Below, piece by piece: positions 48,619 through 57,590 of a DNA stretch of 62,557 nt (positions within the stretch are counted from its first letter, which is position 1; each line of letters opens with the position of its first letter). Below the pieces are notes generated by a model that was given only the letters and a program-made list of their open reading frames with translations, searched no databases and was not told the DNA's origin. The DNA lies in the NCBI RefSeq assembly GCF_002926165.1, contig NZ_MAGP01000119.1, positions 1 through 62,557 on the forward strand, read 5' to 3'. A program made the position numbers and the translations under genes. This DNA comes from Micromonospora chalcea (lineage in GTDB: Bacteria; Actinomycetota; Actinomycetes; Mycobacteriales; Micromonosporaceae).

Positions 48619-50202
48619 TCAGTTCCGGCGCAGGACCGCCAGGAACATGGCGTCGGTGCCGTGACGGTGCGGCCACAGCTGCACCGTGGGGCCGTCCCCC
48701 AGGCCCGGCATGCCGGCCGGCAGCAGCGGCCGCGCGTCGACGAAATCGACGCCGAGGCCGCAGCCCGGGGCCGCCTCGGTCACCGTCACGTGCGTCTCCA
48801 CCACGTGCGGCGAACACGTCACGTACGCGACCAGGCCACCCGGCCGGGCCGCCCGCAACGCGGCGGTCAGCAGCTCACGCTGCAACCGGGTCAGCGGCGG
48901 CAGGTCCGACGGCTGGCGACGCCATCGCGCCTCCGGCCGGCGGCGCAGCGCGCCCAGCCCGGTGCACGGCGCGTCGACGAGCACCCGGTCGAAGTGCCCC
49001 TCCGGCAGCTTCGGGTCGCTGCCCACGCTGCGCCCGTCGGTGTTCAGCACGGTCACCGGCAGCCCACGGGTGGCCTGCTCCACCAGCCGCGCCCGGTGCT
49101 CGGCCACCTCGACCGCCGTCAGCCGCGCGCCCCGCGTCGCGGCCAGCGCGCCGAGCAGACCGGACTTGCCGCCCGGACCGGCGCACAGATCCAGCCACCG
49201 GCCGTCCGGGCCGTCCAGCGGCGCCGCCGCCAGCGCGTCCGCCACCAGCTGGGAGCCCTCGTCCTGCACGTGCGCGCGGCCGTCGGCCACCGCCGCCAGG
49301 TCACCCGGCGCGCCGCCGGGCAGATAGACCGCGTACGGCGAGAACGCGCCGGGCGCGCCGCCCACCTCGTCGGCCAGCGCCACCGGGTCGGCCAGGCCCG
49401 GCCGGGCGCACAGGTGCACCGGCGGGCGCTCGTTGTCCTCGATGAGCAGCCGGGTCGTCTCGCCCATGTCGCCGCCGAGCGCCTCGGCGAACGACCGCAC
49501 GATCCACTGCGGATGGCTGTACGCCAGCGCGAGGTGCCCGACCGGGTCGGTCTCCTGCGCCGGGGCGAGCTTGGCCACCCAGGCGTCGGCGTCCCGGCTG
49601 GTGATCTCCCGCAGCACCGCGTTGGCGAACCCGGTCGCGCCCGGCCCCACCGACCGGACCAGGTCCACGGTGGACGACACCGCGGCGTGCGCGGGCACCC
49701 GCATGTGCAGGATCTGGTACGCCCCGAGCCGCAGCGCGTCGCGCACCGGCGGGTCGATGCGCTGCACGTCCCGCCCGGCCGCGTCGGTCACGATCGCGTC
49801 GAGCGTGCCGGTGTGCCGCAGCGTGCCGTAGGTCAGCTCGGTGGCGAACGCGGCGTCCCGGCCGGTCAGACCCGCCTCGCGCAGCATCGCCGGGAGCACC
49901 AGGTTGGCGTACGCGTCGTCGCGGTGCACCGCCGCGATCGCCTCGTAGGCGACCTGCCGGGGCAGGTCCACGGCCGGACGGGCCGGACGCCCGCCCCGCC
50001 GGTCGCCACCGAACCGGTCCCCGCCGCGCCGGTCGCCGCCGGGCCGCTCGGAGCGCTGCCGGTCGGAGCGCTGCCGGTCGCCGAACCGCTCGTCGCCGCG
50101 CTGACGCTCGCCACCAGGCCGGTCACCGGAGCGCTGGCGGTCGCCGTACCCCCGCTGACGCTCGCCCTCGACGGGCCGGTCCGGACGCGACGGCCCCGTC
50201 AC
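48619..50202 (-). CDS. rsmB: 16S rRNA m5C967 methyltransferase with a disordered Arg-rich N-terminus
   Basis: A 527-residue enzyme methylating 16S rRNA. Residues 1-78 are a repeat-rich, charged tail of Gly, Asp, Arg and Ser (DRQRSDRQRSERPGGDRRGG). Then come a NusB-like domain (about 80-215) and the SAM methyltransferase domain with LCAGPGGKSGLLGAL, the catalytic cysteines in VDAPCTGLG and TCSPHVVETH. GTG at 50202 overlaps the fmt stop. It is the last gene of def-fmt-rsmB. Confidence 0.93.
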   Translation of the reverse strand: MTGPSRPDRPVEGERQRGYGDRQRSGDRPGGERQRGDERFGDRQRSDRQRSERPGGDRRGGDRFGGDRRGGRPARPAVDLPRQVAYEAIAAVHRDDAYANLVLPAMLREAGLTGRDAAFATELTYGTLRHTGTLDAIVTDAAGRDVQRIDPPVRDALRLGAYQILHMRVPAHAAVSSTVDLVRSVGPGATGFANAVLREITSRDADAWVAKLAPAQETDPVGHLALAYSHPQWIVRSFAEALGGDMGETTRLLIEDNERPPVHLCARPGLADPVALADEVGGAPGAFSPYAVYLPGGAPGDLAAVADGRAHVQDEGSQLVADALAAAPLDGPDGRWLDLCAGPGGKSGLLGALAATRGARLTAVEVAEHRARLVEQATRGLPVTVLNTDGRSVGSDPKLPEGHFDRVLVDAPCTGLGALRRRPEARWRRQPSDLPPLTRLQRELLTAALRAARPGGLVAYVTCSPHVVETHVTVTEAAPGCGLGVDFVDARPLLPAGMPGLGDGPTVQLWPHRHGTDAMFLAVLRRN

Positions 50203-51125
50203 GCGAACACCTCGCCGGCGGTGACCCGGGCGCCGCGCGCCCAGTCGCCGGCGGGCATGGCCTTCTTGCCCGCGGCGCGCACCTCACCGAGGCGCACCGG
50301 CGTGGTGGCGGTGCCGACGAGCACACCGGACTTCGCCACGTGCAGCTCCCCGGGCTTCAGCTCCGGGCCGTCGTCCACCGGCGTGACCGGACCGAGCTTG
50401 ACCCGGTCGTCGCGGAACGTCGTCCACGGGCCGGGCGCGGGGGTGCAGGCGCGGACGCGCCGGTCCACCGCGAACGCGGGGTCGCCCCAGCGGACCCGGG
50501 CGTCCTCGACCGTCAGCTTCGGGGCGAGCGAGACGCCGTCGACCGGCTGCGGCACGGCGCGGGCGGTGCCGGCGCCGATCGCGTCGAGCACCGCGACCAG
50601 CAGCCCGGCGCCGGAGTGCGCGAGCCGCTCCAGCAGGTCGCCGGAGGTGTCGGACGGGCGGATCTCGTCGGTGACCGTGCCGTAGACCGGGCCGGTGTCC
50701 AGCCCGGCCTCCAGCTCGAAGACGCTGGCCCCGGTCACCTCGTCGCCGTGCAGCACCGCGTGCTGCACCGGCGCGGCGCCGCGCCAGGCGGGCAGCAGCG
50801 AGAAGTGCAGGTTGATCCAGCCGTGCCGGGGGATCTCCAGCGCCACCGGCGGCACCAGCGCGCCGTAGGCGACCACCGGTACGCAGTCCGGCGCCAGCTC
50901 GCGCAGCCGGTCGAGGAACTCCGGCTCGCGCGGGCGGGCCGGGGTGAGCACCTCGACGCCGTGCGCGTCGGCCCACGCGCCCACGGGCGAGCGGACCAGC
51001 CCCCGGCCGCGCCCGGCCGGGGCGTCGGGGCGGGTGACCACGGCGAGCAGTTCGTGTCCGGAGGCGGCGATCGCGTCCAGGGCCGGTACGGCGACGGCCG
51101 GCGTGCCGGCGAAGACCAGGCGCAT
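50199..51125 (-). CDS. fmt: Methionyl-tRNA formyltransferase
   Basis: Formylates initiator Met-tRNA. The chain has 308 residues. It shows MRLVFAGTPAVAVPAL, the formate-site block INLHFSLLPAWRGAAPV with its Asn/His (about residues 106-110), and a C-terminal OB-like domain. ATG at 51125 is chosen; a GTG at 51134 overlapping the def stop is equally possible. It is coupled with def, as is usual. Confidence 0.96.
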   Translation of the reverse strand: MRLVFAGTPAVAVPALDAIAASGHELLAVVTRPDAPAGRGRGLVRSPVGAWADAHGVEVLTPARPREPEFLDRLRELAPDCVPVVAYGALVPPVALEIPRHGWINLHFSLLPAWRGAAPVQHAVLHGDEVTGASVFELEAGLDTGPVYGTVTDEIRPSDTSGDLLERLAHSGAGLLVAVLDAIGAGTARAVPQPVDGVSLAPKLTVEDARVRWGDPAFAVDRRVRACTPAPGPWTTFRDDRVKLGPVTPVDDGPELKPGELHVAKSGVLVGTATTPVRLGEVRAAGKKAMPAGDWARGARVTAGEVFA

Positions 51126-51130
51126 CCGGG

Positions 51131-51691
51131 TCACCGCCCCAGGCCGAACGGGTTGCCGGCGGCGTGCGGGCTGAGCTTGACGGTGGGCGGGGCGGCCTGG
51201 TCGTACCACTCGGCCTGCCGGATCGCCTTCATGGCCTCCTTGCGGCCGGCCGGGTCGAGCCGGTCGACGAAGAGCACGCCGTCGAGGTGGTCGGTCTCGT
51301 GCTGCACGCAGCGGGCCATCAGGCCGGTGCCGACGATCTGCAGCGGGTCGCCGTAGCCGTTGAAGCCCTTGGCGATCACGTTCTGCCGGCGCTTGGTGTC
51401 GAAGTAGAGCCCGGGGATGGACAGGCAGCCCTCCGGGCCGTCCTGCTCCTCTTCGTCGGGGAACTCCAGCACCGGGTTGACCAGGTGGCCGAGGACGTCG
51501 TCGACGTCGAAGGTGAACACCCGCAGGCCCACCCCGAGCTGCGGCGCGGCGAGGCCGGCGCCGCTCTGCTCGCGCATCGTGTCGGTCAGGTCGGCGATCA
51601 GCTTGCGCAGCTCGGCGTCGAAGTCGACGACCGGGTCGGCCGGCGTGCGCAGCACCGGATCGCCGAACAGACGGATGGGCTGGACGGTCAC
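51131..51691 (-). CDS. def: Peptide deformylase
   Basis: Removes the formyl group from new proteins; a metalloenzyme of 186 residues. All three motifs are present: GAGLAAPQLG (about 44-53), EGCLSIPG with the metal cysteine (about 93-100) and HETDHLDG with two metal histidines and the catalytic Glu (about 136-143). It starts at GTG 51691. Confidence 0.96.
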   Translation of the reverse strand: MTVQPIRLFGDPVLRTPADPVVDFDAELRKLIADLTDTMREQSGAGLAAPQLGVGLRVFTFDVDDVLGHLVNPVLEFPDEEEQDGPEGCLSIPGLYFDTKRRQNVIAKGFNGYGDPLQIVGTGLMARCVQHETDHLDGVLFVDRLDPAGRKEAMKAIRQAEWYDQAAPPTVKLSPHAAGNPFGLGR

Positions 51692-51733
51692 TCGGCGTGG
51701 CTCCTTGTCTGGGTCGAACGATGCGCGTCCAGT

Positions 51734-52996
51734 CTACGGAGTCGGCCCGGCCGCCCCGGGTGGCGTACCGGGAACGGTGACCGGGGACGCCTCCCGGCCG
51801 ACGCGCACCGGCAGCGTGGCGTGACCACGCAGCGTGAGCCGGACGCGCCGCTCGGGCCGGCCCGCCACGGCGAGGCCGGGCAGCCGGCGCAGCAGCAGCG
51901 GGAACGCCACCTGCGCCTCCAGCCGGGCCAGCGCCGCGCCGAGGCAGTAGTGCGGCCCGGCGCCGAAGGACAGCGGGTGGACCTGCGGACGCCACGGGTC
52001 GAAGCGCGCCGGCTCCGGATAGCGGCGCGGATCACGGTTGGCCGCGCCGAGCATCACGATCACCCAGCTCTCCGGCGGCAGGTCGACGTCGCCGTACCGG
52101 GCCGGCGCGGTGCTCATCCGGGACGTGAGCTGCACCGGCGAGTCGTAGCGCAGCAGCTCGTCGACGTACCCGGGGGCGAACTCCGGGTGCTCGGCCAGCG
52201 TCGCCGCCGCGCGCGGGTGCTCCAGCAGCGCCACCAGGCCGTTGCCGAGCAGGTTGGTGGTGGTCTCGAAGCCGGCCACCAGCAGCACGATCAGGTTGGC
52301 CAGCAACTCGTCGCCGGAGAGCCGGTCACCGCCGTCGTGCGCCTGCACCAGCGCGCTGGTCAGGTCGTCGGCCGGCGCCCGGCGGCGCGCCGACACCAGC
52401 TCGGTGAAGTAGGCGCGCAACTCGCTCGCGCCCCGGTCGGCGACCGCCAGCTCCTCTTCGGTGATCTCCGGTTCCAGCACGCCGGTCAGGTCGGTGGCCC
52501 AGCGCCGGAACAACGGCCGGTCCGCCGCCGGCACGCCGAGCAGCGCGCAGATCACCCCGACCGGCAGCGGGTACGCGAACCCGGCCATGAAGTCGACCGG
52601 CCCCTCGGCGGCGAGCATCGCGTCGACCAGCTCGTCGGCCTGCGCCCGCACCACGTCGTGCATGGCGGCGATCCGGCGCGGGGTGAACGCGCCCGCCGCC
52701 AGCCGCCGCATCCGGCTGTGGTCGGGCGGGTTGGTGCGCAGCATCGACCGGGAGATCGACAGAATCGCCGGGCTCTCCCGCCAGCCGGGCATGAACTGGT
52801 CGCGCAGCGCGTCGTCCAGCACCCCGAACCGGGCGTCGCGCAGGATCGCGTCGGCCTCGGCGTACCCGGTGACCACGAAGAAGACCGGGCCGGCCTGGAC
52901 CACCGGGCCGTGCGCGCGCAGCAGCTCGTACGTCGGGTAGGGGTCGACACGACCCTCGGGGGACATCAGCAGCGCGAGCGCGTCGGCAGGATCCAC
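51734..52996 (-). CDS. Cytochrome P450
   Basis: A soluble bacterial P450 of 420 residues. The I-helix oxygen site is AGFETTTN (about 240-247), the K-helix ExxR is ELLR, and the heme loop is FGAGPHYCLG (about 343-352) with the Cys thiolate ligand. The sequence style is that of the CYP107/CYP105 group. No ferredoxin or reductase lies nearby, and there is no biosynthetic cluster around it. GTG at 52996 has GGAGG seven bases upstream. The substrate is unknown. Confidence 0.93.
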   Translation of the reverse strand: MDPADALALLMSPEGRVDPYPTYELLRAHGPVVQAGPVFFVVTGYAEADAILRDARFGVLDDALRDQFMPGWRESPAILSISRSMLRTNPPDHSRMRRLAAGAFTPRRIAAMHDVVRAQADELVDAMLAAEGPVDFMAGFAYPLPVGVICALLGVPAADRPLFRRWATDLTGVLEPEITEEELAVADRGASELRAYFTELVSARRRAPADDLTSALVQAHDGGDRLSGDELLANLIVLLVAGFETTTNLLGNGLVALLEHPRAAATLAEHPEFAPGYVDELLRYDSPVQLTSRMSTAPARYGDVDLPPESWVIVMLGAANRDPRRYPEPARFDPWRPQVHPLSFGAGPHYCLGAALARLEAQVAFPLLLRRLPGLAVAGRPERRVRLTLRGHATLPVRVGREASPVTVPGTPPGAAGPTP

Positions 52997-53090
52997 GGTC
53001 CGCCTCCCCAGGCGTCGGAGACCCCCATCATGCTCCGCGCCGCCCGAGGGTGGTCAACCCGTCACGGCGAGACGGCGGTATCCACCGCGG

Positions 53091-54071
53091 TCAGGCGCCC
53101 CCGCCCGGCTCCCCGGCCAGCACCGGGCCGCCGTCGAGCAGCGCGTGCTCGGGCAGCGGCAGCGTGATGCCGTGGGCGTCCTCCCAGTCGTGGATCAGCC
53201 CCGGCCGGGCCTGCGTGGTGAAGAAGTCGACGGCGCTCATCCCGCCGACCACCGGCTCGTCCACCTCGGCGACCAGCCGGGCGGGGACCATCGGCAGGCC
53301 GGCGCGCACCGCCGAGCTGAGCCGCCGGTGCCCGTCGACGACGAAGAAGTACTCGCCGGTGTAGCCGATGCTCAGCGGCTCCGGCTCCTCGCCGCTCTCG
53401 GCCAGCTCGGCGGCGAGGTCGGCGTCCCACAGGCCCCGCAGCGCGGACACGTCCTCGGTGGGGTAGACCCGGGTCGGGTCGAGCAGCAGCAGCGGCTGAC
53501 CGGCGCGCAGCACGTCCGCGCCGAGGCGGCCCTCGTAGACGTCGATGACGTGCTGGATGACCTGCTCCGGGTTGGCCCGGGTGGTGTCGCAGATCAGGTC
53601 GTAGTTGCGCAGGCGGGCCTTGTCGACGCCGTAGCGGACGATGAACCGGCCCCGCTCGCTCTCGCTGCGCTCGCGCAGCTTGGTCCGCGCCTCCTCCAGC
53701 GAGGTGTAGCTCTCGGCCGGGCCGGACGGGCGGGCCAGCACGCGCCGGGCCGCCTCGGTCGGCTCGGTGATCATGTGCACCTTGAGCGCGTCGGTGAAGA
53801 AGTGCCAGGCCAGGCGGGAGTCCATGACCAGCGACTCGCCGGAGGCGGCGATGTCGCGCTGGAGCTGGTCGACGTAGCCGTCGACCGCCTGGTCCAGCTC
53901 GGCGTGCAGGTTGAGCTGCAGAGCGGTCATCTGCCGCTCCTGGGCCATCTGGCGGTAGAGGTCGCCGACGCTGACCCGGCGCAGCCCCAGCCGCTTGGCG
54001 ATCTCGACCGAGACGGTGCTCTTGCCACTGCCGAGGTCACCGTTGAAGACGATCGACTGACGAACGGTCAC
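53091..54071 (-). CDS. Cytidylate-kinase-like P-loop protein fused to a ParB/Srx-like domain
   Basis: A protein of 326 residues. The N-terminal half (1 to about 185) is a nucleotide-kinase-like fold with Walker A GDLGSGKST (11-19), VMDSRLAWHF and a lid-like Arg-rich stretch RERSESERGRFIVRYG. The C-terminal part (about 205-300) contains YFFVVDGHRRLSSAVRAG, the nucleotide-binding signature of ParB/sulfiredoxin-type domains. GTG at 54071 has GGGGTGG upstream; TAGCAT at 54190-54195 is a -10 candidate. I do not know its substrate. The 225 bases before it contain only this promoter region. Confidence 0.75.
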   Translation of the reverse strand: MTVRQSIVFNGDLGSGKSTVSVEIAKRLGLRRVSVGDLYRQMAQERQMTALQLNLHAELDQAVDGYVDQLQRDIAASGESLVMDSRLAWHFFTDALKVHMITEPTEAARRVLARPSGPAESYTSLEEARTKLRERSESERGRFIVRYGVDKARLRNYDLICDTTRANPEQVIQHVIDVYEGRLGADVLRAGQPLLLLDPTRVYPTEDVSALRGLWDADLAAELAESGEEPEPLSIGYTGEYFFVVDGHRRLSSAVRAGLPMVPARLVAEVDEPVVGGMSAVDFFTTQARPGLIHDWEDAHGITLPLPEHALLDGGPVLAGEPGGGA

Positions 54072-54296
54072 GACTGGTCCACCCCTGCTCACCGGCTGAC
54101 TGACGACATCGAGTGTCGGCCCGACGTGCTCTGGCACCCGCCGCGCCGCGTCCCGCGCGGGGAAACCGCGCGGCTGGGCATGACGGGCGATGCTATCACC
54201 GCCCGCTACCCAATTGCCGGACCAGGTGTGCGGCAAACCCCAGCTCACGACCGTGCGCGAGGGGCCGCGTGCGCAGTGTCACGCGGCGGCGGCCGG

Positions 54297-56306
54297 TCAG
54301 AACAGCACGAGCGGATCGACCTGCAGGCGTACCGGACCGGCGGCCTTGCGGGCGCTGCGCTGGCCGGCGGCGGCGTGCAGCGCCTCGGCCAGCGCGGCGG
54401 CCCGGGACCGGGGCACCCGCACGAGCATCCGCTCCCGGCCCTCGTCGGCCGGCACCGGTCCGAGCACCTCGGCGCCGTCCGGCAGCCGGGCGCCGTCCAG
54501 CAGGTCGCTGACCGCCTCGGCGACACCGGTGACGCTCGCCATCCGCACCGCCGGGGGGAAGCCCAGCTCGCGCCGCTCGGCCAGCTCGCGGGCGGCGAAC
54601 CAGGCGGAGTCCCAGCGCAACAACGCCTGCACCGGCGCGAGCGCGCCGTCCGCGACCACCACCACCCGCCCGCCGGCCGTACCGGGCCGGGCCAGCGCGG
54701 CGGCGGCCATCCACCGCCGCAGCGCCTCCTCACCGGCCCGCAGGTCGGCCCGGGTCAGCAGCGCCCAGGAGTCGAGCAGCAGCACCGCGCCGTAGCCGCC
54801 GTCGGCCACCGGCTCGGCGCCCGGCGTGGCGATCACCAGCCCGGCCCCGCCCGGCACCGTGGCGAGCACCTCCTCCCGCCCCGAGGTCCGCACCGGCACG
54901 CCCGGGAACGCCCGGCCCAGCTCCTCGGCCGTGCGCCGGGCGCCGGTGACCGAGGCGCGCAGCCGCCGCCCACCGCACTCCGGGCAGGCGTACGCGGCGG
55001 CCACCCGGCCGCACCAGCGGCAGGCGGGCGTGCCCTGCGCCGAGGGCAGCGCGAGCGGCCCGGCGCAGTGCGGGCAGCGGGCCGGGGTCCGGCAGTCGGC
55101 GCAGGCCACCGACGGCACGTAACCCCGGCGCGGCACCTGCACCAGCACCGGCAGGTCCGCGCGCAGCGCGTCCCGGGCGCTGGTCCAGGCCAGGCTCGGC
55201 AGCCGCGCCGAGGCCGCGCCGGGATCGCGGGCCAGTTGCGGGTCGTCGCCGGTGGGCGCCATGGCCGGGGTACGCGCGCGCACCACCGCCCGGTCGGCCA
55301 CCACCTCCCGGGCCCAGGACGTCTCCACCAGCAGCTGCGCCTCGGCGCTGCGGGCGTACCCGCCGACCAGGGCGGCGGCGTCGCCGAGCCGCGCCCGGGT
55401 GAGCAGCACGTCCCGGGCGTGCGGGTAGGGCGCGCGGGGCTCGGCGTGCAGGTCGTCGCCGTCGTCCCAGATCGCCACCAGGCCGAGCCGCTCCACCGGG
55501 GCGAACATGGCCGCCCGGGTGCCGATCACCACTGCCACGTCGCCGCGCCGGGCCGCCAGGAACGCCCGGTAGCGGCGGGCCGGGCCGTCGGCGGCGGTGA
55601 GGCGCACGTGCCGCCCCGCGCCGAGCACGGCGGTCAGGGCGGCGTCGAGCCGGTCCAGGTCACGGGCGTCGGCCACCACGACCACTGCGCCCCGGCCACC
55701 GGCCACGGTGGCGGCCACCGCGTCGGCGTACCGGCCGGCCCAGTCCTCCCCCGGCAGCGCCGACCAGACCGCGCGGGCGGGCCGGCCGTCGGTGAGCGCC
55801 CGCAGCAGCGCCGGCCCGGCCGGGTAGTCCCGCCAGCCGCGCGGGTCCACCTCCGCCCGGCCTCCCGGCCTGGCGTCCGCGTCGGCGGGCGCGTCGGGGT
55901 CGGCGGGCGCGTCCGCGTCGGCGGTGACGGCCTTCTCGGCGCGGGCGTGCCGGGGCGGCACCGCCAGCCTCAGCACGTCGGCGAGGCTGCCCGCGTACCG
56001 GTCGGCGACCGCACGGGCCAGCCGGGCCACCTCCGGGGAGAGCACCGGCACCGGCGAGACGATCTTCTCCAGGTACGCCAGTTTCGGGTGCGCGGAGGAC
56101 TCGGCGCGCTCCAGCAGCCAGCCGTCGACCAGCTGCCCGGCGAAGCGCACCTTCACCCGTACCCCCGGTTGCGCCTCGGCGTCGAGCGCCTCCGGCACCA
56201 GGTAGTCGAACGGGCGGTCCAGGTGCGGCAGGGGCACGTCCACGCAGACGCGCGCGACCGGCGACCCCTGCGCGGGTCGCCGGTCGCGGCGCGTGGCGGC
56301 GGTCAG
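54297..56306 (-). CDS. priA: Primosomal protein N' (PriA), helicase-degenerate, possible CTG start
   Basis: A replication-restart protein of the short actinobacterial type (669 residues from 56306). The N-terminal DNA-binding part begins near VARVCVDVPLPHLDRPFDYL. Eight zinc cysteines are in CADCRTPARCPHC and CRWCGRVAAAYACPEC (about 425-470). The helicase motifs are lost: no GxGKT Walker A and no DEAH/DEEH (IWDDGDD instead), as known for actinobacterial PriA. No ATG or GTG precedes the conserved N-terminus. A CTG at 56306 overlaps the metK stop (CTGA), matching the overlaps used elsewhere; GTG 56243 is the conservative alternative. Confidence 0.85.
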   Translation of the reverse strand: MTAATRRDRRPAQGSPVARVCVDVPLPHLDRPFDYLVPEALDAEAQPGVRVKVRFAGQLVDGWLLERAESSAHPKLAYLEKIVSPVPVLSPEVARLARAVADRYAGSLADVLRLAVPPRHARAEKAVTADADAPADPDAPADADARPGGRAEVDPRGWRDYPAGPALLRALTDGRPARAVWSALPGEDWAGRYADAVAATVAGGRGAVVVVADARDLDRLDAALTAVLGAGRHVRLTAADGPARRYRAFLAARRGDVAVVIGTRAAMFAPVERLGLVAIWDDGDDLHAEPRAPYPHARDVLLTRARLGDAAALVGGYARSAEAQLLVETSWAREVVADRAVVRARTPAMAPTGDDPQLARDPGAASARLPSLAWTSARDALRADLPVLVQVPRRGYVPSVACADCRTPARCPHCAGPLALPSAQGTPACRWCGRVAAAYACPECGGRRLRASVTGARRTAEELGRAFPGVPVRTSGREEVLATVPGGAGLVIATPGAEPVADGGYGAVLLLDSWALLTRADLRAGEEALRRWMAAAALARPGTAGGRVVVVADGALAPVQALLRWDSAWFAARELAERRELGFPPAVRMASVTGVAEAVSDLLDGARLPDGAEVLGPVPADEGRERMLVRVPRSRAAALAEALHAAAGQRSARKAAGPVRLQVDPLVLF

Positions 56307-57493
56307 GCTCCCGCGGCCGACTTGAGGTCGGCGGCCCGGTCGGTGCCCTCCCAGGTCAGGTCCGGCAGCTCCCGGCCGAAGTGGCCGTACGCGGCGGTCT
56401 GCTGGTAGATCGGGCGGAGCAGGTGCAGGTCCCGGATGATGGCGGCCGGGCGCAGGTCGAACACCTCGGCGACGGCCTTCTCGATCGAGGCGACCGGCAC
56501 CGTCTCGGTGCCGAACGTCTCGATGAACAGGCTCACCGGGTGGGCCTTGCCGATCGCGTACGCGACCTGGGCCTCGCACCGCTCGGCCAGCCCGGCGGCG
56601 ACCACGTTCTTGGCCACCCAGCGCATCGCGTACGCGGCCGAGCGGTCGACCTTCGAGGGGTCCTTGCCGGAGAACGCGCCGCCGCCGTGGCGCGCGTACC
56701 CGCCGTAGGTGTCCACGATGATCTTCCGGCCGGTCAGGCCGGCGTCACCCATCGGGCCGCCGATCTCGAAGCGCCCGGTCGGGTTGACCAGCAGCCGGTA
56801 GCCCTCGGTCTCCAGGCCGAGGCCCTCCAGCTCCGGGGTGATGACGTGGTCCCGGATGTCCGGGGTGAGCAGCGACTCCAGCGAGATGTCGGCCGCGTGC
56901 TGGCTGGACACGACGACGGTGTTGAGCCGGACCGGGCGCAGCCCGTCGTACTCGATGGTCACCTGGGTCTTGCCGTCCGGCCGCAGGTAGGGGATGGTGC
57001 CGTCCTTGCGGACCGTGGCGAGCCGGCGCGCCAGCCGGTGCGCCAGCGCGATCGGCAGCGGCATCAGCTCGGGCGTCTCGGAGCAGGCGAAGCCGAACAT
57101 CATGCCCTGGTCACCGGCGCCCTGCGCGTCCAGCGCGCTCTCCGACCCGCCGGTACGCAGCTCGAAGGCGTTGTCGACGCCCTGGGCGATGTCCGGCGAC
57201 TGGGCGCCGATGGACACGCTGACGCCGCAGGACGCGCCGTCGAAGCCCTTCTTCGACGAGTCGTAGCCGATGCCGAGAATGGTCTCCCGGACGATGGTGG
57301 GGATGTCGGCGTACGCCTTCGTGGTCACCTCACCGGCCACGTGCACCTGACCGGTGGTGATCAGCGTCTCCACCGCGACCCGGCTGTGCGGGTCCTGGGC
57401 GAGCAGCGCGTCGAGAATGCCGTCACTGATCTGGTCGGCGATCTTGTCCGGGTGGCCCTCCGTGACCGATTCGGACGTGAAGAGACGTGTCAC
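56303..57493 (-). CDS. metK: S-adenosylmethionine synthetase
   Basis: Makes SAM from methionine and ATP; a tetrameric enzyme of 396 residues. It starts TRLFTSESVTEGHPDKIADQISD and contains GAGDQGMMFG (ATP site) and GGGAFSGKDPSKVDRSAAY (phosphate loop). GTG 57493 is preferred because AGGAG lies six bases upstream; ATG 57508 is the alternative. I found no SAM riboswitch in the 97-base gap before it. Confidence 0.97.
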   Translation of the reverse strand: MTRLFTSESVTEGHPDKIADQISDGILDALLAQDPHSRVAVETLITTGQVHVAGEVTTKAYADIPTIVRETILGIGYDSSKKGFDGASCGVSVSIGAQSPDIAQGVDNAFELRTGGSESALDAQGAGDQGMMFGFACSETPELMPLPIALAHRLARRLATVRKDGTIPYLRPDGKTQVTIEYDGLRPVRLNTVVVSSQHAADISLESLLTPDIRDHVITPELEGLGLETEGYRLLVNPTGRFEIGGPMGDAGLTGRKIIVDTYGGYARHGGGAFSGKDPSKVDRSAAYAMRWVAKNVVAAGLAERCEAQVAYAIGKAHPVSLFIETFGTETVPVASIEKAVAEVFDLRPAAIIRDLHLLRPIYQQTAAYGHFGRELPDLTWEGTDRAADLKSAAGA

Positions 57494-57590
57494 GGCACTC
57501 CTAAGCATGTGAAGACTTTTAAAGGTCGCTCGGCGGCAGTTTAGCCATCCTCGTTCCGCCGCGACCCCCTGAACGCGGGCCGACCAACCG

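Noticed and set aside
51734..54071. P450 next to an unusual kinase as a small biosynthetic cluster
   Set aside because: No scaffold-building enzyme, regulator or transporter nearby; flanked by core genes (def-fmt-rsmB, priA-metK).
57494..57590. SAM riboswitch upstream of metK
   Set aside because: The 97-base gap lacks the conserved cores of known SAM riboswitches.
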